Shown here: one piece after another, positions 49,883 to 59,773 of the stretch
Layout of the letters: each line of letters starts with the position of its first letter
Numbering within the stretch: the first letter of the stretch is position 1
Assembly (NCBI GenBank): GCA_030684475.1
Contig: JAUXWB010000516.1
Location: forward strand, 1-64,000
Source of the DNA: Reyranella sp.
Lineage (GTDB): Bacteria; Pseudomonadota; Alphaproteobacteria; Reyranellales; Reyranellaceae
DNA length: 64,000 nucleotides
Reading direction: 5' to 3'
The notes under the pieces: generated by a model
Seen by the model: only the letters and a program-made list of their open reading frames with translations
Told to the model about the DNA's origin: nothing
The model's database searches: none
Position numbers and translations under genes: made by a program

Positions 49883-51598
49883 TCACACCACGCAACCGAA
49901 GTGCGCCGACGACACCAGCCGGATGTACTTGTCGTGCACCGAGCCCGGCCGCACGCGGCCGGCGTCGGGCGCCCGCCATCCGGCCATGCGGCGGGCAAGC
50001 TCCGCGTCGGAAACGTCCAGGGTGAGCGTCCGCTTGCCGGGATCGATTACGATCGTGTCGCCGTCGTGCACCGCCGCGATCGGGCCGCCGCGCGCCGCCT
50101 CCGGCGAGATATGGCCGATCAGGATGCCGTGGCTCACGCCCGAGAAGCGGCCGTCGGTGATCAGCGCCACGTTCTCGCCGAGGCCGCGGCCCTGGAGCTG
50201 GATGGTGAGCATCACCATCTCCGGCATGCCGGGCCCGCCCACGGGACCGACGTTCCTCACCACCACGACGGTGCCGGGCTTGATCTCGCCGGCGCGGATC
50301 GCCGCCATCGTCTCGGCTTCCGACTCGAACACCTTGGCCATGCCGCGGAACTCGCCTTTTTCCAGAGTCTTGCCGGAAAGCTTCAGCAGGCAGCTCTCCG
50401 GCGCGAGATTGCCTTTCAGCACGCTGATGTGGTTGTTGGGCGGCGCCACCGGGCGGCTCACCGGAAAGACGATGTCCTGCTTGCCGAGTTCTTCGAGGGT
50501 CGGCACCGCAGCCAGGTTCTCCGCAAGGGTCTTGCCCGTCACCGTCATCACGTCGCCGTGCAGCAGGCCGCTGCGCAGCAGTTCCTTCATCACCACCGGC
50601 ACACCGCCGATGCCATGCAGGCTCGCCATGGCGTAGGGTCCGTGCGGCTGCAGGTTGGCCAGCAGCGGGATGCGCTCGCCCACCTGCTGGAGGCGCTCGA
50701 TCCCGATCGGCACCTGGGCCTCGCGCGCGATGGCGAGCAGGTGGAGATACATGTTGGTCGAGCCGCCCATGGCATAGACCGTGGTGATCGCGTTCTCGAA
50801 GGCCCGCTCCGTCATGATGTCGCGCGGGCGGATTCCCACCGCCATCAGGCGATAGAGCGCCGCGACCGAGGCTCGCGCCTGGGCGCGGACGTCGGCGTGG
50901 AGGTCGCTGCCCGCCTCGTAGTCGGCGGGGTGCGAGGCGCCGCGCGGCAGCATCATGCCGATCGCCTCGGCGATAGTACTCATGGTATTGGCCGTGAACA
51001 TGGCGCCGCAGGTGCCGCTGCCCGGCATCACGTTGCGTTCCAGCTCGAGCAGCTCCTCGCCCGAGATTCGACCGGCCTCCTCGGCCGCCCGGCCCTCGGC
51101 ATAGTCCATGATGGTGAGGTTGTTGCCCTTGGCGGCCCATGCGCCGAAATTCACGCGGCCGGGCGAGCTGGTGCCGGGATAGAGTACCAGCCCGAAGGCG
51201 TTGGTACGGGCGAGCGGCATCAGGGCGGCGGCGCCGGTCTTGTCGCAGCCCGAGATCACGATCATCGCGTCGCCATGATGCGCGTAGTGGCCGATCTCGA
51301 AGCAGTCCGCCACGACGTCGCGCGACACCAGGCTATAGCCCGCCGTGGGCGTGCCTTGCGTCAGCGCATCGGACACCGCCGGCGCGCCCACGACCAGCCC
51401 CTGGCCGCCGCGCTCGGCTAGCAGCTCGACCAGCAGGTCGGCGATGGCGCGCACCCGGTTGTTGCAGCGATGGGCGTTGGTCCAGGCGCTGGCGATCGTC
51501 ACAACAGCCGTGGTCCTGGCGGTGCGGTCCGGGTCGAACCCGGCGGCGCGCAGCTCGACGCGCGATTTCTTCCAGTAGGTGCTGCTGTCTTGCGTCAT
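49883..51598 (-). CDS. IlvD/Edd-family dehydratase
   Basis: A 571-residue Fe-S dehydratase. The three cluster-cysteine contexts are [21 protein letters not shown] and [14 protein letters not shown]; also [11 protein letters not shown] and the C-terminal [22 protein letters not shown]. The family includes dihydroxy-acid dehydratase (valine/isoleucine synthesis) and sugar-acid dehydratases. The GCDKT context leans to the sugar-acid side, so ilvD is not assigned. ATG 51598 is chosen; 19 upstream codons look non-coding. Not in an operon with other branched-chain genes. Confidence 0.88.
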   Translation of the reverse strand: MTQDSSTYWKKSRVELRAAGFDPDRTARTTAVVTIASAWTNAHRCNNRVRAIADLLVELLAERGGQGLVVGAPAVSDALTQGTPTAGYSLVSRDVVADCFEIGHYAHHGDAMIVISGCDKTGAAALMPLARTNAFGLVLYPGTSSPGRVNFGAWAAKGNNLTIMDYAEGRAAEEAGRISGEELLELERNVMPGSGTCGAMFTANTMSTIAEAIGMMLPRGASHPADYEAGSDLHADVRAQARASVAALYRLMAVGIRPRDIMTERAFENAITTVYAMGGSTNMYLHLLAIAREAQVPIGIERLQQVGERIPLLANLQPHGPYAMASLHGIGGVPVVMKELLRSGLLHGDVMTVTGKTLAENLAAVPTLEELGKQDIVFPVSRPVAPPNNHISVLKGNLAPESCLLKLSGKTLEKGEFRGMAKVFESEAETMAAIRAGEIKPGTVVVVRNVGPVGGPGMPEMVMLTIQLQGRGLGENVALITDGRFSGVSHGILIGHISPEAARGGPIAAVHDGDTIVIDPGKRTLTLDVSDAELARRMAGWRAPDAGRVRPGSVHDKYIRLVSSAHFGCVV

Positions 51599-51706
51599 GA
51601 AGGGCCCGCCGTCTGTGATCCGGCGACGATAGCCCGGTCGCATGCCGGCGCACATCCCTGCAGCCGCGCTCGCCCGCTCTGCGGATGCCAGATCGAGCAG
51701 GCGCCG

Positions 51707-51934
51707 CTAGGCCGCTTTCCGGCCTTCGTCGGTCAGGCAGAGGCTGCGGCCCCCTTCGACGATCAGCCAGCCGCGATCGATGGCCTGCTGCAGGGCGGCG
51801 TCGATGGCGGCATCGTCGTTCAGCGCCAGTCGCTGGGCGATGGGGAACACCGGCGCCCACTGCGCCGGCCGGTCGTTCGTGTAGTCCAGAACGGCACGCA
51901 CGACGAGGCGGGCCATCTCGACTTTGGGGGACAT
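51707..51934 (-). CDS. Small protein of unknown function, winged-helix-like
   Basis: A 75-residue protein, MSPKVEMARLVVRAVLDYTN, then a helix with NDDAAIDAALQQAIDRGWLIVEGGRSLCLTDEGR. The last half looks like the recognition helix and wing of a small winged-helix fold (GWLIVEGG...LTDEG), a pattern common in alphaproteobacterial hypothetical proteins. GGAGGT lies at proper spacing before ATG 51934, which rules out the longer open frame. No known partner; divergent from the 2OG oxygenase. Confidence 0.7.
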   Translation of the reverse strand: MSPKVEMARLVVRAVLDYTNDRPAQWAPVFPIAQRLALNDDAAIDAALQQAIDRGWLIVEGGRSLCLTDEGRKAA

Positions 51935-52138
51935 CAATCGACCTCCGGTTGCTCGGGCAACGGCGGTAGGACCCGCTCCTGAAGGGGTGCTCCGGAGCAG
52001 GCCCTGCAGCCGGAGTACAGGTATATGGTCTGCCCAAGAAGCTGCCCGGGCACAACGATTGGGCGGCGCCGAGGTTGCGGGGCGGGCTTCCGCCAGTTCG
52101 TCCTTGCCCGCCCCGGCGAAGGCGCCGACAGAAGGGCC

Positions 52139-52750
52139 ATGTCGGCGCCTTCGTTCCTCGCCGGGCGATTCCCGCCACATCGCATCCTCTCCGATTGGCT
52201 GGGCGATGTGCAGGCGGCCAGCCTGCTGGCCTACAGCCTGGCCGCCGAGGCGCACTTCATGCCGACCAGGCTCAACGATCACGGCGGCGGCCGTCGCGAC
52301 CCGGTGGTCCGCCAGTCCTCGGTCCTGAAGGATCTCGGTGCCTTCGCCGGCCCGCTGCGCCGCAAGGCGCTAGCCCTGCAGGCCGGACTCGAGACCGCGT
52401 TCGACCTGCAGCACACGCCGGCCAACAGTACCCAGATCGAGATCGTGGCGCATGGCGACGGCGCCTTCTACCGCCCGCATACCGACACCTACACCGGCGA
52501 CGAATACTTGCCCGGCGGCCGCCGTCGCCTGACGATGGTCTACTATCTCCATCGCCGGCCGCGCCGCTTCACCGGCGGCCGGTTGCGGCTGTTCGATCTC
52601 GGCGGCGACCAGTCGATCGAGATCGAGCCGACCAACGACAGCCTGCTCGCCTTCCCGTCGTCCGCGCTCCACGAGGTGGAGACGATCTCCTGTCCCGGCG
52701 GTACGTTCGCCGACGGCCGCTTCGCGGTGAACATCTGGCTGTGCGGCTGA
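52139..52750 (+). CDS. 2-oxoglutarate/Fe(II) oxygenase (prolyl-4-hydroxylase-like)
   Basis: A 203-residue oxygenase of the P4Hc type. Iron ligands are seen as HxD in YRPHTDT and the distal His in SSALHEVE, with the 2OG-binding Arg probably in FADGRFAVNIW. The double-stranded beta-helix strands are GGRRRLTMVYYLH and TGGRLRLFD. These enzymes hydroxylate protein or small-molecule substrates; the target is unknown. ATG 52139 follows AGAAGG. It is a single gene. Confidence 0.87.
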   Translation: MSAPSFLAGRFPPHRILSDWLGDVQAASLLAYSLAAEAHFMPTRLNDHGGGRRDPVVRQSSVLKDLGAFAGPLRRKALALQAGLETAFDLQHTPANSTQIEIVAHGDGAFYRPHTDTYTGDEYLPGGRRRLTMVYYLHRRPRRFTGGRLRLFDLGGDQSIEIEPTNDSLLAFPSSALHEVETISCPGGTFADGRFAVNIWLCG

Positions 52751-53013
52751 TGCCGGCGGCCTGCGTGAGCGCAGCGCGCAGGCGGCGGGGACAGGGCGGC
52801 TGGCGAATGGGCGGGGACGCCCCGTCGCCAGCATACGGATTGGATGCTACTCGCTTCCGCTGCCCCGTCCGGACGAGGCCGGATCAGTGAAACGGCCCTG
52901 TGCCGGCGAGGTTCCGCACGCAGCGGAGTCCAAAGGGGGGAACGGGCTTGCGGCCCAGCACACTCATGGACGAGGGCCTCGCCTGGCTCTTCGCTCTGCT
53001 GGCGGGCGTCCCG

Positions 53014-53631
53014 TCAGCTCCAGAAGCGGTCGACCTTCTCCCTGAAGGCGGCGACGGCGATGTCCGACGCCTCCTTCTGCTTGGCCGTCCAGGCGGGGTA
53101 GCCGAGCGTGGCCGAGCCGCTGGCGTCGAGGCGCGACACCGGCTGCTGCCGGGCGTCGAACGCGATGGCCACCAGCGCCACCACAGTCTGGTGTCCGGTC
53201 GAGGCGCCGAGCCGGACCGTGAAATCGAGTACGATCGCGCTTGCGAACTTGCGCCTCGCGGCGGTCGCGAGGTCGTCGATGCCCTCGATCTGCGGATAGC
53301 GCTGCTTCAGGACTCCCACGGCCTGCGTGATCACGTACTGCGGGTCCTGGTCGGCGAGCTGCCGCGTGTTGGTGAGCGGGCCAAAGCTCTTCACGATCTT
53401 GTCGGCGTCGGTCTGCTGCTTGAGAACCCGCTCGATGTTGGAACCGAAGACCAGCGCCACGGGCGCGCCGGCCCTGAACGGCGCGTCGGGCGGCGCTGCC
53501 ATGCCCGGCAGGTTGTGCAGGCCGCTCAGCGCGTCCTCGTACTTCGGTGCCTCGGCGGCGCAGGCGCCGAGAGCCACGGCCGGCACGCCGAGGAGGAGAG
53601 CCCGGCGGGCCGGATTGTTGATGATCGTCAT
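53014..53631 (-). CDS. Lipoprotein of unknown function
   Basis: A 205-residue exported protein with a signal ending in the lipobox ALGAC. The mature part has no motif I recognise; it contains an acidic/aromatic region (LKQRYPQIEGIDDLATAARRKFASAIVLDFTV) and ends REKVDRFWS. A single gene, in tandem with the next unknown secreted protein but with 214 bp between. It could be an envelope accessory; no function can be given. Confidence 0.75.
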   Translation of the reverse strand: MTIINNPARRALLLGVPAVALGACAAEAPKYEDALSGLHNLPGMAAPPDAPFRAGAPVALVFGSNIERVLKQQTDADKIVKSFGPLTNTRQLADQDPQYVITQAVGVLKQRYPQIEGIDDLATAARRKFASAIVLDFTVRLGASTGHQTVVALVAIAFDARQQPVSRLDASGSATLGYPAWTAKQKEASDIAVAAFREKVDRFWS

Positions 53632-53845
53632 GTTCAGTGCCTTGCTTGTTGTGGGCGCGCTTCAGCGGATCGCGTTGTCGAAGGCGGCGTCCGGCCGACC
53701 GCCTGTTTCACGGCTTTGAGCCGCGTGGTGAGCATGCAGTCGATCGGGATGCAGGAATGGGTCTGGCGATACCCGTCAGCGTACCGAGGGCGCCGCTTCG
53801 GTGATGGAACGTGGTCATTATGGTCTTTATCTTCGGATTGGAGGC

Positions 53846-55015
53846 TTACCTGGTGGTGCCGGTGATGGTGCTCTGGTTGGCGCGTGGTGCGACGTGGGTC
53901 GGGCCGCCCTGGCCGTAGGTCGAGCGGGCGCGCGGATTGAGTGTCGTGAAGTTGCCGCCGCCGCTGGCATAGAAGGCGCCGGTCGGGATCGCGGCATAGA
54001 AGCCCGCGGCGCCGCCCAGCAGGCCGAGCAGCGCGAAGCCGAAGTTGATGACCTCGCCCGCGTCGAACTGGCCGTCGTAGGCGCGGTCGCCGTACGCTTG
54101 CGCGAGCTGGCCCGGGTCGCCGCTCATCGCCTTTCTCATGGCTTCGCTCGCTCGTGGGCTCAGCACGCGCTCCGGCAGCCTGACATGGGCCGCCTCGGCG
54201 GCGCGGCGGATCTGCGCGTCGCAGTCGGCGCGCAGGCTGGCATAGGCCTCAGTCGCCTTGCCTTTGTCGTTCGCGTCCGCGCCCTCGAGCAGCCGGTTGA
54301 GCTGCGCCTGGCATTGCGGCGACATCTGCTGGAACGCCTGCTGGCGCGGATCGGGTTGCGCGGGGGTGGGTGCTTGGGCGGGTGGCGTGCGTGGGGCGCT
54401 TCCCTTGGTGGTTCCCTGGGGCATGGTCGCCTGCGACGGCGGCGGTGCGGCTGAGTCGAGCGACGCCATGCCGGGGATGCGATGCTTTTGGAGGCACTGG
54501 TTGGCGACGCTGTTGCAATTCGTGGCCTTCGTGCGATGCGCCTCGTTGACGGCGCAGCTGCTGGCCTGCAAGGCGCAGGAATAGACCCGCGCGCACTCCA
54601 GGAACGACTCTTCCTGTCCCTGCACGCTGAGCGGTGCCGAGCAGTTGAAGGAGATCGTGGTGCCGTCGTATTTCCATCGCCCGTCGGTCGCATCCGGCAC
54701 GGTCACCCTGTAGTTGGGCTTCGATTTCCAGGTGAAGGTGGGATCGGCGGAACCGCGCTGCTTGTAATACTCGATCGTCCAGTCGTGCGCGGACTTCTGC
54801 TCCACCACTTCCTGGTAGAGCTTCACCAGCTCGGGATCCGTATCCATCAGCCGGTTCCGCTTTGCGCAGATGCCGAGGTTCTTGTGATATTGCTCGGCGG
54901 CCTGCTGGAATTGCGCCACGCATTGCTGCGCGTTCCCCGACACGGGCTGGATCGCCAGAACGCACGCGAAAGCTGACACCGCGGCCGTGCCGCGAATCCA
55001 ACCCGTCATCCCCAA
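53846..55015 (-). CDS. Secreted Cys-rich protein of unknown function
   Basis: A 389-residue protein with a signal peptide (AVSAFACVLAIQPVSGNA). The mature part has about a dozen cysteines spread through the first 180 residues (for example CVAQFQQAAEQYHKNLGICAKR, CARVYSCALQASSCAVNEAH, CNSVANQCLQKH), suggesting disulfides. A Pro/Gln/Ala-rich linker (about 190-240), an Ala-rich helical region, one hydrophobic segment (FGFALLGLLGGAAGFYAA) and a Ser/Thr/Gly-rich tail follow. No family recognised. Confidence 0.75.
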   Translation of the reverse strand: MGMTGWIRGTAAVSAFACVLAIQPVSGNAQQCVAQFQQAAEQYHKNLGICAKRNRLMDTDPELVKLYQEVVEQKSAHDWTIEYYKQRGSADPTFTWKSKPNYRVTVPDATDGRWKYDGTTISFNCSAPLSVQGQEESFLECARVYSCALQASSCAVNEAHRTKATNCNSVANQCLQKHRIPGMASLDSAAPPPSQATMPQGTTKGSAPRTPPAQAPTPAQPDPRQQAFQQMSPQCQAQLNRLLEGADANDKGKATEAYASLRADCDAQIRRAAEAAHVRLPERVLSPRASEAMRKAMSGDPGQLAQAYGDRAYDGQFDAGEVINFGFALLGLLGGAAGFYAAIPTGAFYASGGGNFTTLNPRARSTYGQGGPTHVAPRANQSTITGTTR

Positions 55016-55121
55016 AGCCCCACACGTCCTATGGGCGCACTGTGGCAGTTTCAGTTTTTGCGTGCAAGCTGATGAGATTTGGAGCGACTGAATCAGCGCG
55101 GTCGAGAGCGGACGAGCGGCG

Positions 55122-55256
55122 TCACGCCGCCGTGGCGCCGGCCGTCAGGATCAGCCGCGCTCCCGTCGCCACCGCGACATGCGCATAGCCCGGCGGCGGG
55201 AAGAGGCCGGGGACGGTGAGGCGCTGGACGTGCGCCCGGCTTTCGCCATCGGGCAT
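55122..55256 (-). pseudogene. RidA-family protein, truncated after the N-terminal strand
   Basis: A 44-codon frame whose middle reads VPGLFPPPGYAHVAVATGARLILTAG, the opening of RidA/YjgF enamine-imine deaminases (about 130 residues). It stops right after the first beta strand at 55122, and no continuation is found downstream in any frame. Its ATG is 9 nt after the glutathione-peroxidase stop, so it was the second gene of that operon. Probably a deletion remnant. Confidence 0.6.
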
Positions 55257-55264
55257 TTCCACTC

Positions 55265-55837
55265 TCAGCCCTGCGCCGCCAGCGCCGCCTCGATGGCGCG
55301 CTCCAGCTTCGGGCCCATGCCGCCGGCGGCCGAGAACCAGTCGATGATGCGGCCGTCGCGGCCGATCAGGATCTTGTGGAAGTTCCACGACGGCGTACCG
55401 AGCGCGCCCGTCTGCGCCGCCGCCCAGCGATAGAGCGGATGCGCGTCGGGGCCGGAGACGACCTGCTTGTCGGCCAGTGGGAAGGTGACGTCGAAGGTGG
55501 CTTCACAGAAGCGCCTGATTTCTTCGTTGCTGCCGGGTTCCTGGCCGCCGAAATCGTTCGACGGCACGCCCAGCACGACCAGGCCCTTATGCTTATAGCG
55601 GTGCCACAGATCCTGCAGGCCGGCGTATTGCCCGGTGAAGCCGCAAAGCGACGCCGTGTTGACCAGCAGGACCACACTGCCCTTGTAGTCGGCGGTCGGC
55701 AGCGGCCCACCGCCGATCGAGTCGAGCGACACGGTCGCCCAGTCGATCGGCTGGCGGCCGGCCTGTGCCCAGGCGATGCCCGCCGCCGACAGCAGGGCGC
55801 CGATGGCGGCGAAGGCCAGCATGCGGAGGATTTTCAT
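55265..55837 (-). CDS. Exported glutathione peroxidase-family protein
   Basis: A 190-residue thiol peroxidase reducing peroxides in the periplasm. Signal peptide MLAFAAIGALLSAAGIAWA; mature protein with NTASLCGFTGQYAGLQ (peroxidatic Cys), VPSNDFGGQEPGSNEEI (Gln) and SWNFHKILIGRDG (Trp/Asn), the catalytic tetrad elements. Cys, not selenocysteine. ATG 55837 is preferred; 19 upstream codons lack a signal. It was followed by RidA, now truncated. Confidence 0.88.
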   Translation of the reverse strand: MKILRMLAFAAIGALLSAAGIAWAQAGRQPIDWATVSLDSIGGGPLPTADYKGSVVLLVNTASLCGFTGQYAGLQDLWHRYKHKGLVVLGVPSNDFGGQEPGSNEEIRRFCEATFDVTFPLADKQVVSGPDAHPLYRWAAAQTGALGTPSWNFHKILIGRDGRIIDWFSAAGGMGPKLERAIEAALAAQG

Positions 55838-55890
55838 CTTCAACCTCGACGTAGTCTGAGCGTCTCGCCTATCTACAGTGCATCGCCGCA

Positions 55891-57576
55891 TCACCCTGGC
55901 AACTCGAACCGCACCCCTGCACGCGCCAGCCCGCCGCCCATCGCCGCCGCCGAGCCGTCGGCCCGCCAGCAGGCCGCACCCGTCATGCCACCGTCGTCAT
56001 GGAATTCGATGGCGTTCATGCCGCCCGCCACCGTCGGCATCACCACCAGTGTATGGCCGCGCGCTTCGAGGCCGAGCCGCGTCGCCGGCGCGATGCCGTG
56101 CTCGACCTCGAGGAACGGTCCTTCGGTCCAGAGGCGCGGCGCCTCGACCGCCTCCTGCAGCGCCATGCCGTGGTCGATCAGGTTGACCAGTGCCTGCAGC
56201 GCCGAGGGAAAGATCTTGCGGCCGCCGGGCAGGCCCAGCGCAAAGCGCACCTTGCCGCCCTCGAGCGCCATCATCGGTGACATCGAAGTGGTGACCCGCT
56301 TGCCCGGCGCGATCGAGAGCGCATGGCCCGGCCGTGGATCGAAGTTGTCCATGTAGTCATTGGGGATCATGCCGGTGCCCGGCACGATGAAGCGCGCGCC
56401 GAACAGACTGTTGATGGTCTGCGTCGTGCAGACCACGTTGCCCCGGCCGTCGGCCACGGTGAGATGCGTGGTGTCGGCGCCCTCCTTCACCGCGAGGCCG
56501 CTCTTCCATTGCCTGGCGCGCGCCATGTCGATGTCGGCGCGGCGTTCGGCGGCATAGTCCTTCGAAGTGAGGCGCTCGACCGGCACCTTCACGAAGGCGG
56601 GATCGCCGCTCGCCTCGGCGCGGTCGGCGAAGGCGATCTTCAGAATTTCGGCCAGCAGGTGGAAGGTGTCGACCGTGCCGTAGCCCATCCTGGCCACATC
56701 GTAGCCTTCGAGGATGTTCAGCATCTGGGCGATGTGTACGCCCGAGGCGGCGGGCGGCGGCGGCCCCAGGATCTCGAAGCCGCGGTAGCGGCCGCGGATC
56801 GGCGCACGCTCTACCACGCGATAGTCGGTAAGGTCCCTTCGCGCGAGAAACGCGCCGCTGCGTTCCATGCACTCGACCAGGAGGTCGCCCAGCGGCCCGC
56901 CATGCAGAGCCGCCTCGCCCTGCTGGGCGATCAGCCGGAGCGCCTCGCCGTAGTCGGCCTGCATCAGGCGTTCGCCCGCTGCCAAGGGCGTGCCGTCAGG
57001 CACCAGGCGATCGGCGGCGAACGGGTCCTGCACAAGGTCGGCCGCGGCACTGCCGATGCACTCGGCGAGATAGGGCGTCACGGTGAAGCCGCGTTCGGCG
57101 TGGCGGATCGCGGGCTGCATCACGTCGGCCAGCGGCATCGTGCCGTAGGTCCGGAGCGCATGGCACCAGGCGAGCAGCGAGCCCGGCGTCGCCACCGCCT
57201 TGGGCCCGACCTGGTTCTCGCGGCGCTCGACGTCGTAGACGTTGGGCGGCGTGCCGGCGATGGGCCGGAACATGGTGGCATGGCCGGCCAGCGGCACCGC
57301 GCTCATGCCGTCGATGATCCTGTGGCTGCCGTCGGCAAGCCGAATGTGGCAGGTCGTGCCGCCCATCAGCCCCACCATCATCGGCTCCACGACAGTGAGC
57401 GCAAACTGCATGGCGACGGCCGCGTCGATCGCGTTGCCGCCGGCGGCCAGCATCTCCATCCCGGCGGCGGAGGCCAGCGGATGATTGGACACGGCCATGC
57501 CGCTACTGCCGTGCGCCGGCTGCTTCTCGCAGGTGAACTTTGTTCCCGCGCACGTGCGCCAATCGGACTTGGTCAT
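55891..57576 (-). CDS. ggt: Gamma-glutamyltransferase
   Basis: N-terminal nucleophile hydrolase, 561 residues, that cleaves gamma-glutamyl bonds of glutathione or related compounds. It begins with the family block GMAVSNHPLASAAGMEMLAAGGNAIDAAVAMQ, has the autoprocessing site with nucleophile Thr in GADTTHLTVADG, and the C-terminal subunit with SMSPMMALEGGKVRFALGLPGG. No signal peptide is visible, so it may be cytoplasmic, unlike the E. coli enzyme. ATG 57576 has GGGGGAG upstream, so the much longer open frame reaching 58281 is not used. Ends 53 bp before the peroxidase gene, also a glutathione-linked enzyme. Confidence 0.92.
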   Translation of the reverse strand: MTKSDWRTCAGTKFTCEKQPAHGSSGMAVSNHPLASAAGMEMLAAGGNAIDAAVAMQFALTVVEPMMVGLMGGTTCHIRLADGSHRIIDGMSAVPLAGHATMFRPIAGTPPNVYDVERRENQVGPKAVATPGSLLAWCHALRTYGTMPLADVMQPAIRHAERGFTVTPYLAECIGSAAADLVQDPFAADRLVPDGTPLAAGERLMQADYGEALRLIAQQGEAALHGGPLGDLLVECMERSGAFLARRDLTDYRVVERAPIRGRYRGFEILGPPPPAASGVHIAQMLNILEGYDVARMGYGTVDTFHLLAEILKIAFADRAEASGDPAFVKVPVERLTSKDYAAERRADIDMARARQWKSGLAVKEGADTTHLTVADGRGNVVCTTQTINSLFGARFIVPGTGMIPNDYMDNFDPRPGHALSIAPGKRVTTSMSPMMALEGGKVRFALGLPGGRKIFPSALQALVNLIDHGMALQEAVEAPRLWTEGPFLEVEHGIAPATRLGLEARGHTLVVMPTVAGGMNAIEFHDDGGMTGAACWRADGSAAAMGGGLARAGVRFELPG

Positions 57577-57727
57577 ATCGTTGCTCCCCCGCGACTCTCG
57601 CCGGGGAAACCTCGCACGCGACACGGCTGAAGCGCCAGCGCTGCCTGCCCCAAAATGGAGAGCGCGACGCTTGCCCCGGTACGTGCGGCCGCCACACTCG
57701 GGCGTGCAACGCCGCCGGGAGGGAACC

Positions 57728-58150
57728 ATGCTGAGAGCAACCGCCGTCTCGATCGCCTTGCTCGGTTGGGCGACCACGGGCCTGGCACAGGAAACCGCCA
57801 GCGCCCAGGCGCCCGACCCCATCCGTCCCGTCTTACGGGCTGCAACGCATTTTGCGCTCCATTGCGAGGGCTTCAGGGGGCTCAAGCGGGGAACGCAGCA
57901 CACGCCGGTTCCGGACACGGCCGCAGGTTTCCCGCCGGCCCGGCCAATCAGATCTTCGCCACCTTGGCCTGCACCTTTTCGAGGAAGGCCTGCCGCGTCT
58001 GCGGCGTCGAGCCGTCCATGCCGTAGAGTACCAGGTAGAAACTGTGCGCGTCGCGGGCGCACATCGACCTCAGCCCGCGCATCATCGCCGTGCGGTCGGC
58101 GTCGCCCGCGAACAAGCGCACGACCCCTTGCGGCGAACCGTAGCTCGTGA
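57728..58150 (+). CDS. Possible truncated secreted protein
   Basis: ATG 57728 follows GGGAGGG and opens a clean signal peptide (MLRATAVSIALLGWATTGLA, then QETASAQAPDP). After about 70 residues the frame becomes Arg/Pro-rich and runs antisense into the 3' end of the flavodoxin-fold gene, which looks non-coding. The start is convincing but the body is not; it may be a gene cut by deletion near 57850-57950. Confidence 0.3.
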   Translation: MLRATAVSIALLGWATTGLAQETASAQAPDPIRPVLRAATHFALHCEGFRGLKRGTQHTPVPDTAAGFPPARPIRSSPPWPAPFRGRPAASAASSRPCRRVPGRNCARRGRTSTSARASSPCGRRRPRTSARPLAANRSS

Positions 58151-58538
58151 CCACACCGAACAGTTTTATGTGGCCGAGGTTGGGGACGAGATGTCCGTCC
58201 TCCCTGTCGTAGACGAAGGCGACGCCGGGGCCCCATACGCGATCGACATAGCCCTTTAGCATCGCCGGCATGGCGAACCACCAGTGCGGGAAGCAGAAGA
58301 CGATGCCGTCCACCTTCTTCAGCGCGTCGATGTAGGACGCCACGTCGCCTCCATCATAGTCGTTGTCCATGTAGCTGCGTCGCTCCGCGACCGTCAACGC
58401 GGGCTGGAAACCCTCGCGATAGAGGTCGGTCGCGATCACGTCGTGGCCGTTTCGTGCGAGGCCTTTCACCACGGTGCGGAACAGCGCGTGGTTGAAGCTG
58501 TCGGCCAGCGGATGGCAGTGGATGACTTGAATCAGCAT
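57948..58538 (-). CDS. Flavodoxin-fold NAD(P)H:quinone oxidoreductase
   Basis: A 196-residue FMN/FAD-dependent reductase of the NQO/MdaB flavodoxin-2 family, two-electron reduction of quinones or similar compounds. VIHCHPLADSFNHALFRTVV binds the flavin phosphate, then GIVFCFPHWWFAMPAMLKGYVDRVWGPGVAF, the family's second block. It has normal length and starts at ATG 58538. It follows a separate NicC-like monooxygenase gene by 65 bp in the same direction, so co-transcription is possible. Confidence 0.9.
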   Translation of the reverse strand: MLIQVIHCHPLADSFNHALFRTVVKGLARNGHDVIATDLYREGFQPALTVAERRSYMDNDYDGGDVASYIDALKKVDGIVFCFPHWWFAMPAMLKGYVDRVWGPGVAFVYDREDGHLVPNLGHIKLFGVVTSYGSPQGVVRLFAGDADRTAMMRGLRSMCARDAHSFYLVLYGMDGSTPQTRQAFLEKVQAKVAKI

Positions 58539-58603
58539 GCCAGGACGAAACGCATCGTCGCCGCGACAGTTCCGCCGGCTGGCCCGTGTGTCGGGTGCGC
58601 GTG

Positions 58604-59737
58604 TCAGGCAGGTCCGCTGTCCAGCGGCACGGCGCAGGCGTCGTAGGCGAAGTACCAGTCTATTTCGGTCGGGCCGCGCATCCAGGTATTGGCGAGCGAG
58701 CCCTCCTGGACCTCGGCCACGCGCGGGATGCGGAGCGCAGCATAGCGCGCGAAGGCCGCCCGCGGATCGGGGAAATGCTGCAGGCAGCGGCTGAGGATGG
58801 CCGCGTCCTCCAGCGCCATGGAGCCGCCGGCCGCCATGAAGGGTCGCACGGGGTGGCAGGCGTCGCCCAGCAGGACGATGCGGCCGTCGCTCCAGCGGTC
58901 GTTGCGCGGCCGGTCGCAGATCGGCCAGACCATGACGTCGGTCGCCGCTTCGACGGCGCGTTGAAGATCCGGATGGAACCCCTCGATGGCGGCCAGGAAT
59001 TCCTCCCGGCTGCCGGGCAGCGGCGCGTCGTCGCCGTCCCAGCGATCTGCGGGAACCGCGGCCATCACATATACCTCGTCGCGACGGGCCGTCATGTAAT
59101 AGGCGAGGACGTGCCTGTCAGGTCCCCACCATTTCGTGCAGTCGCGGATCGGTGTTCCCGCGAGGCGGCTGGCGGGAAAGACCGCGCGCGGCGCGATGCG
59201 TCCGATGAAGCGCGGCTCGTCCGCACCCAGGATGATCTCGCGCACCTTGGAGCGGATGCCGTCGGCGCCGATCGCGACATCGGCCTCGGCGGTGGCGCCG
59301 TTCTCGAAGGTGAGCCGCAGGCCTTCGGATGCCTCGTCGATGCCGGCGATCCTGTGGCCGAAGCGAATCGTGCCGGGCACCAGCGAGCTTTCCAGGAGTC
59401 GATGCAGGTCTGCGCGGTGGATATTGACGAAAGGTCCGTCGAAGCGGGCGTCCCTCTCGGCGTCGAAGCGCAGTTCATAAGTCGTCTCGCCGGTGTCCCA
59501 GGCGCGACTCACGAAGGCATCGGGGCGTATGCCGGTCTCGACCAGTCCGCGCTCCAGCTCCAGCCGGCGCAACACCTTGGCGGCATTGGCGCCCAGAATG
59601 ATGCCGGCGCCGATGCGCGAGAAAGAAGGAGTCTGCTCGTACACCGTGACCGGGAAGCCTGCGCGCTGGAGCAGGCCCGCGACCGCAAGCCCGCCGAGAC
59701 CTGCTCCCAGAACCGCGATCCGCGTGCTGCGATCCAT
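58604..59737 (-). CDS. FAD-dependent aromatic-ring hydroxylase (NicC/salicylate hydroxylase-like)
   Basis: A 377-residue class A flavoprotein monooxygenase. FAD motif VLGAGLGGLAVAGLLQRAG, the DG motif GADGIRSKVRE, and GDACHPVRPFMAAGGSMALEDAA. The last block resembles 6-hydroxynicotinate 3-monooxygenase (NicC). It hydroxylates a phenolic or heteroaromatic acid; the exact substrate is unknown. It lies 36 bp downstream of the globin gene on the same strand. Confidence 0.9.
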   Translation of the reverse strand: MDRSTRIAVLGAGLGGLAVAGLLQRAGFPVTVYEQTPSFSRIGAGIILGANAAKVLRRLELERGLVETGIRPDAFVSRAWDTGETTYELRFDAERDARFDGPFVNIHRADLHRLLESSLVPGTIRFGHRIAGIDEASEGLRLTFENGATAEADVAIGADGIRSKVREIILGADEPRFIGRIAPRAVFPASRLAGTPIRDCTKWWGPDRHVLAYYMTARRDEVYVMAAVPADRWDGDDAPLPGSREEFLAAIEGFHPDLQRAVEAATDVMVWPICDRPRNDRWSDGRIVLLGDACHPVRPFMAAGGSMALEDAAILSRCLQHFPDPRAAFARYAALRIPRVAEVQEGSLANTWMRGPTEIDWYFAYDACAVPLDSGPA

Positions 59738-59773
59738 GGACCGACCGGGAGGACGCGGATCAGACCGACGTCG

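Noticed and set aside
57577-58281. Extension of the gamma-glutamyltransferase frame by about 235 codons upstream
   Set aside because: ATG 57576 has a good Shine-Dalgarno and matches family starts; the extension overlaps the flavodoxin-fold gene antisense and lacks motifs.
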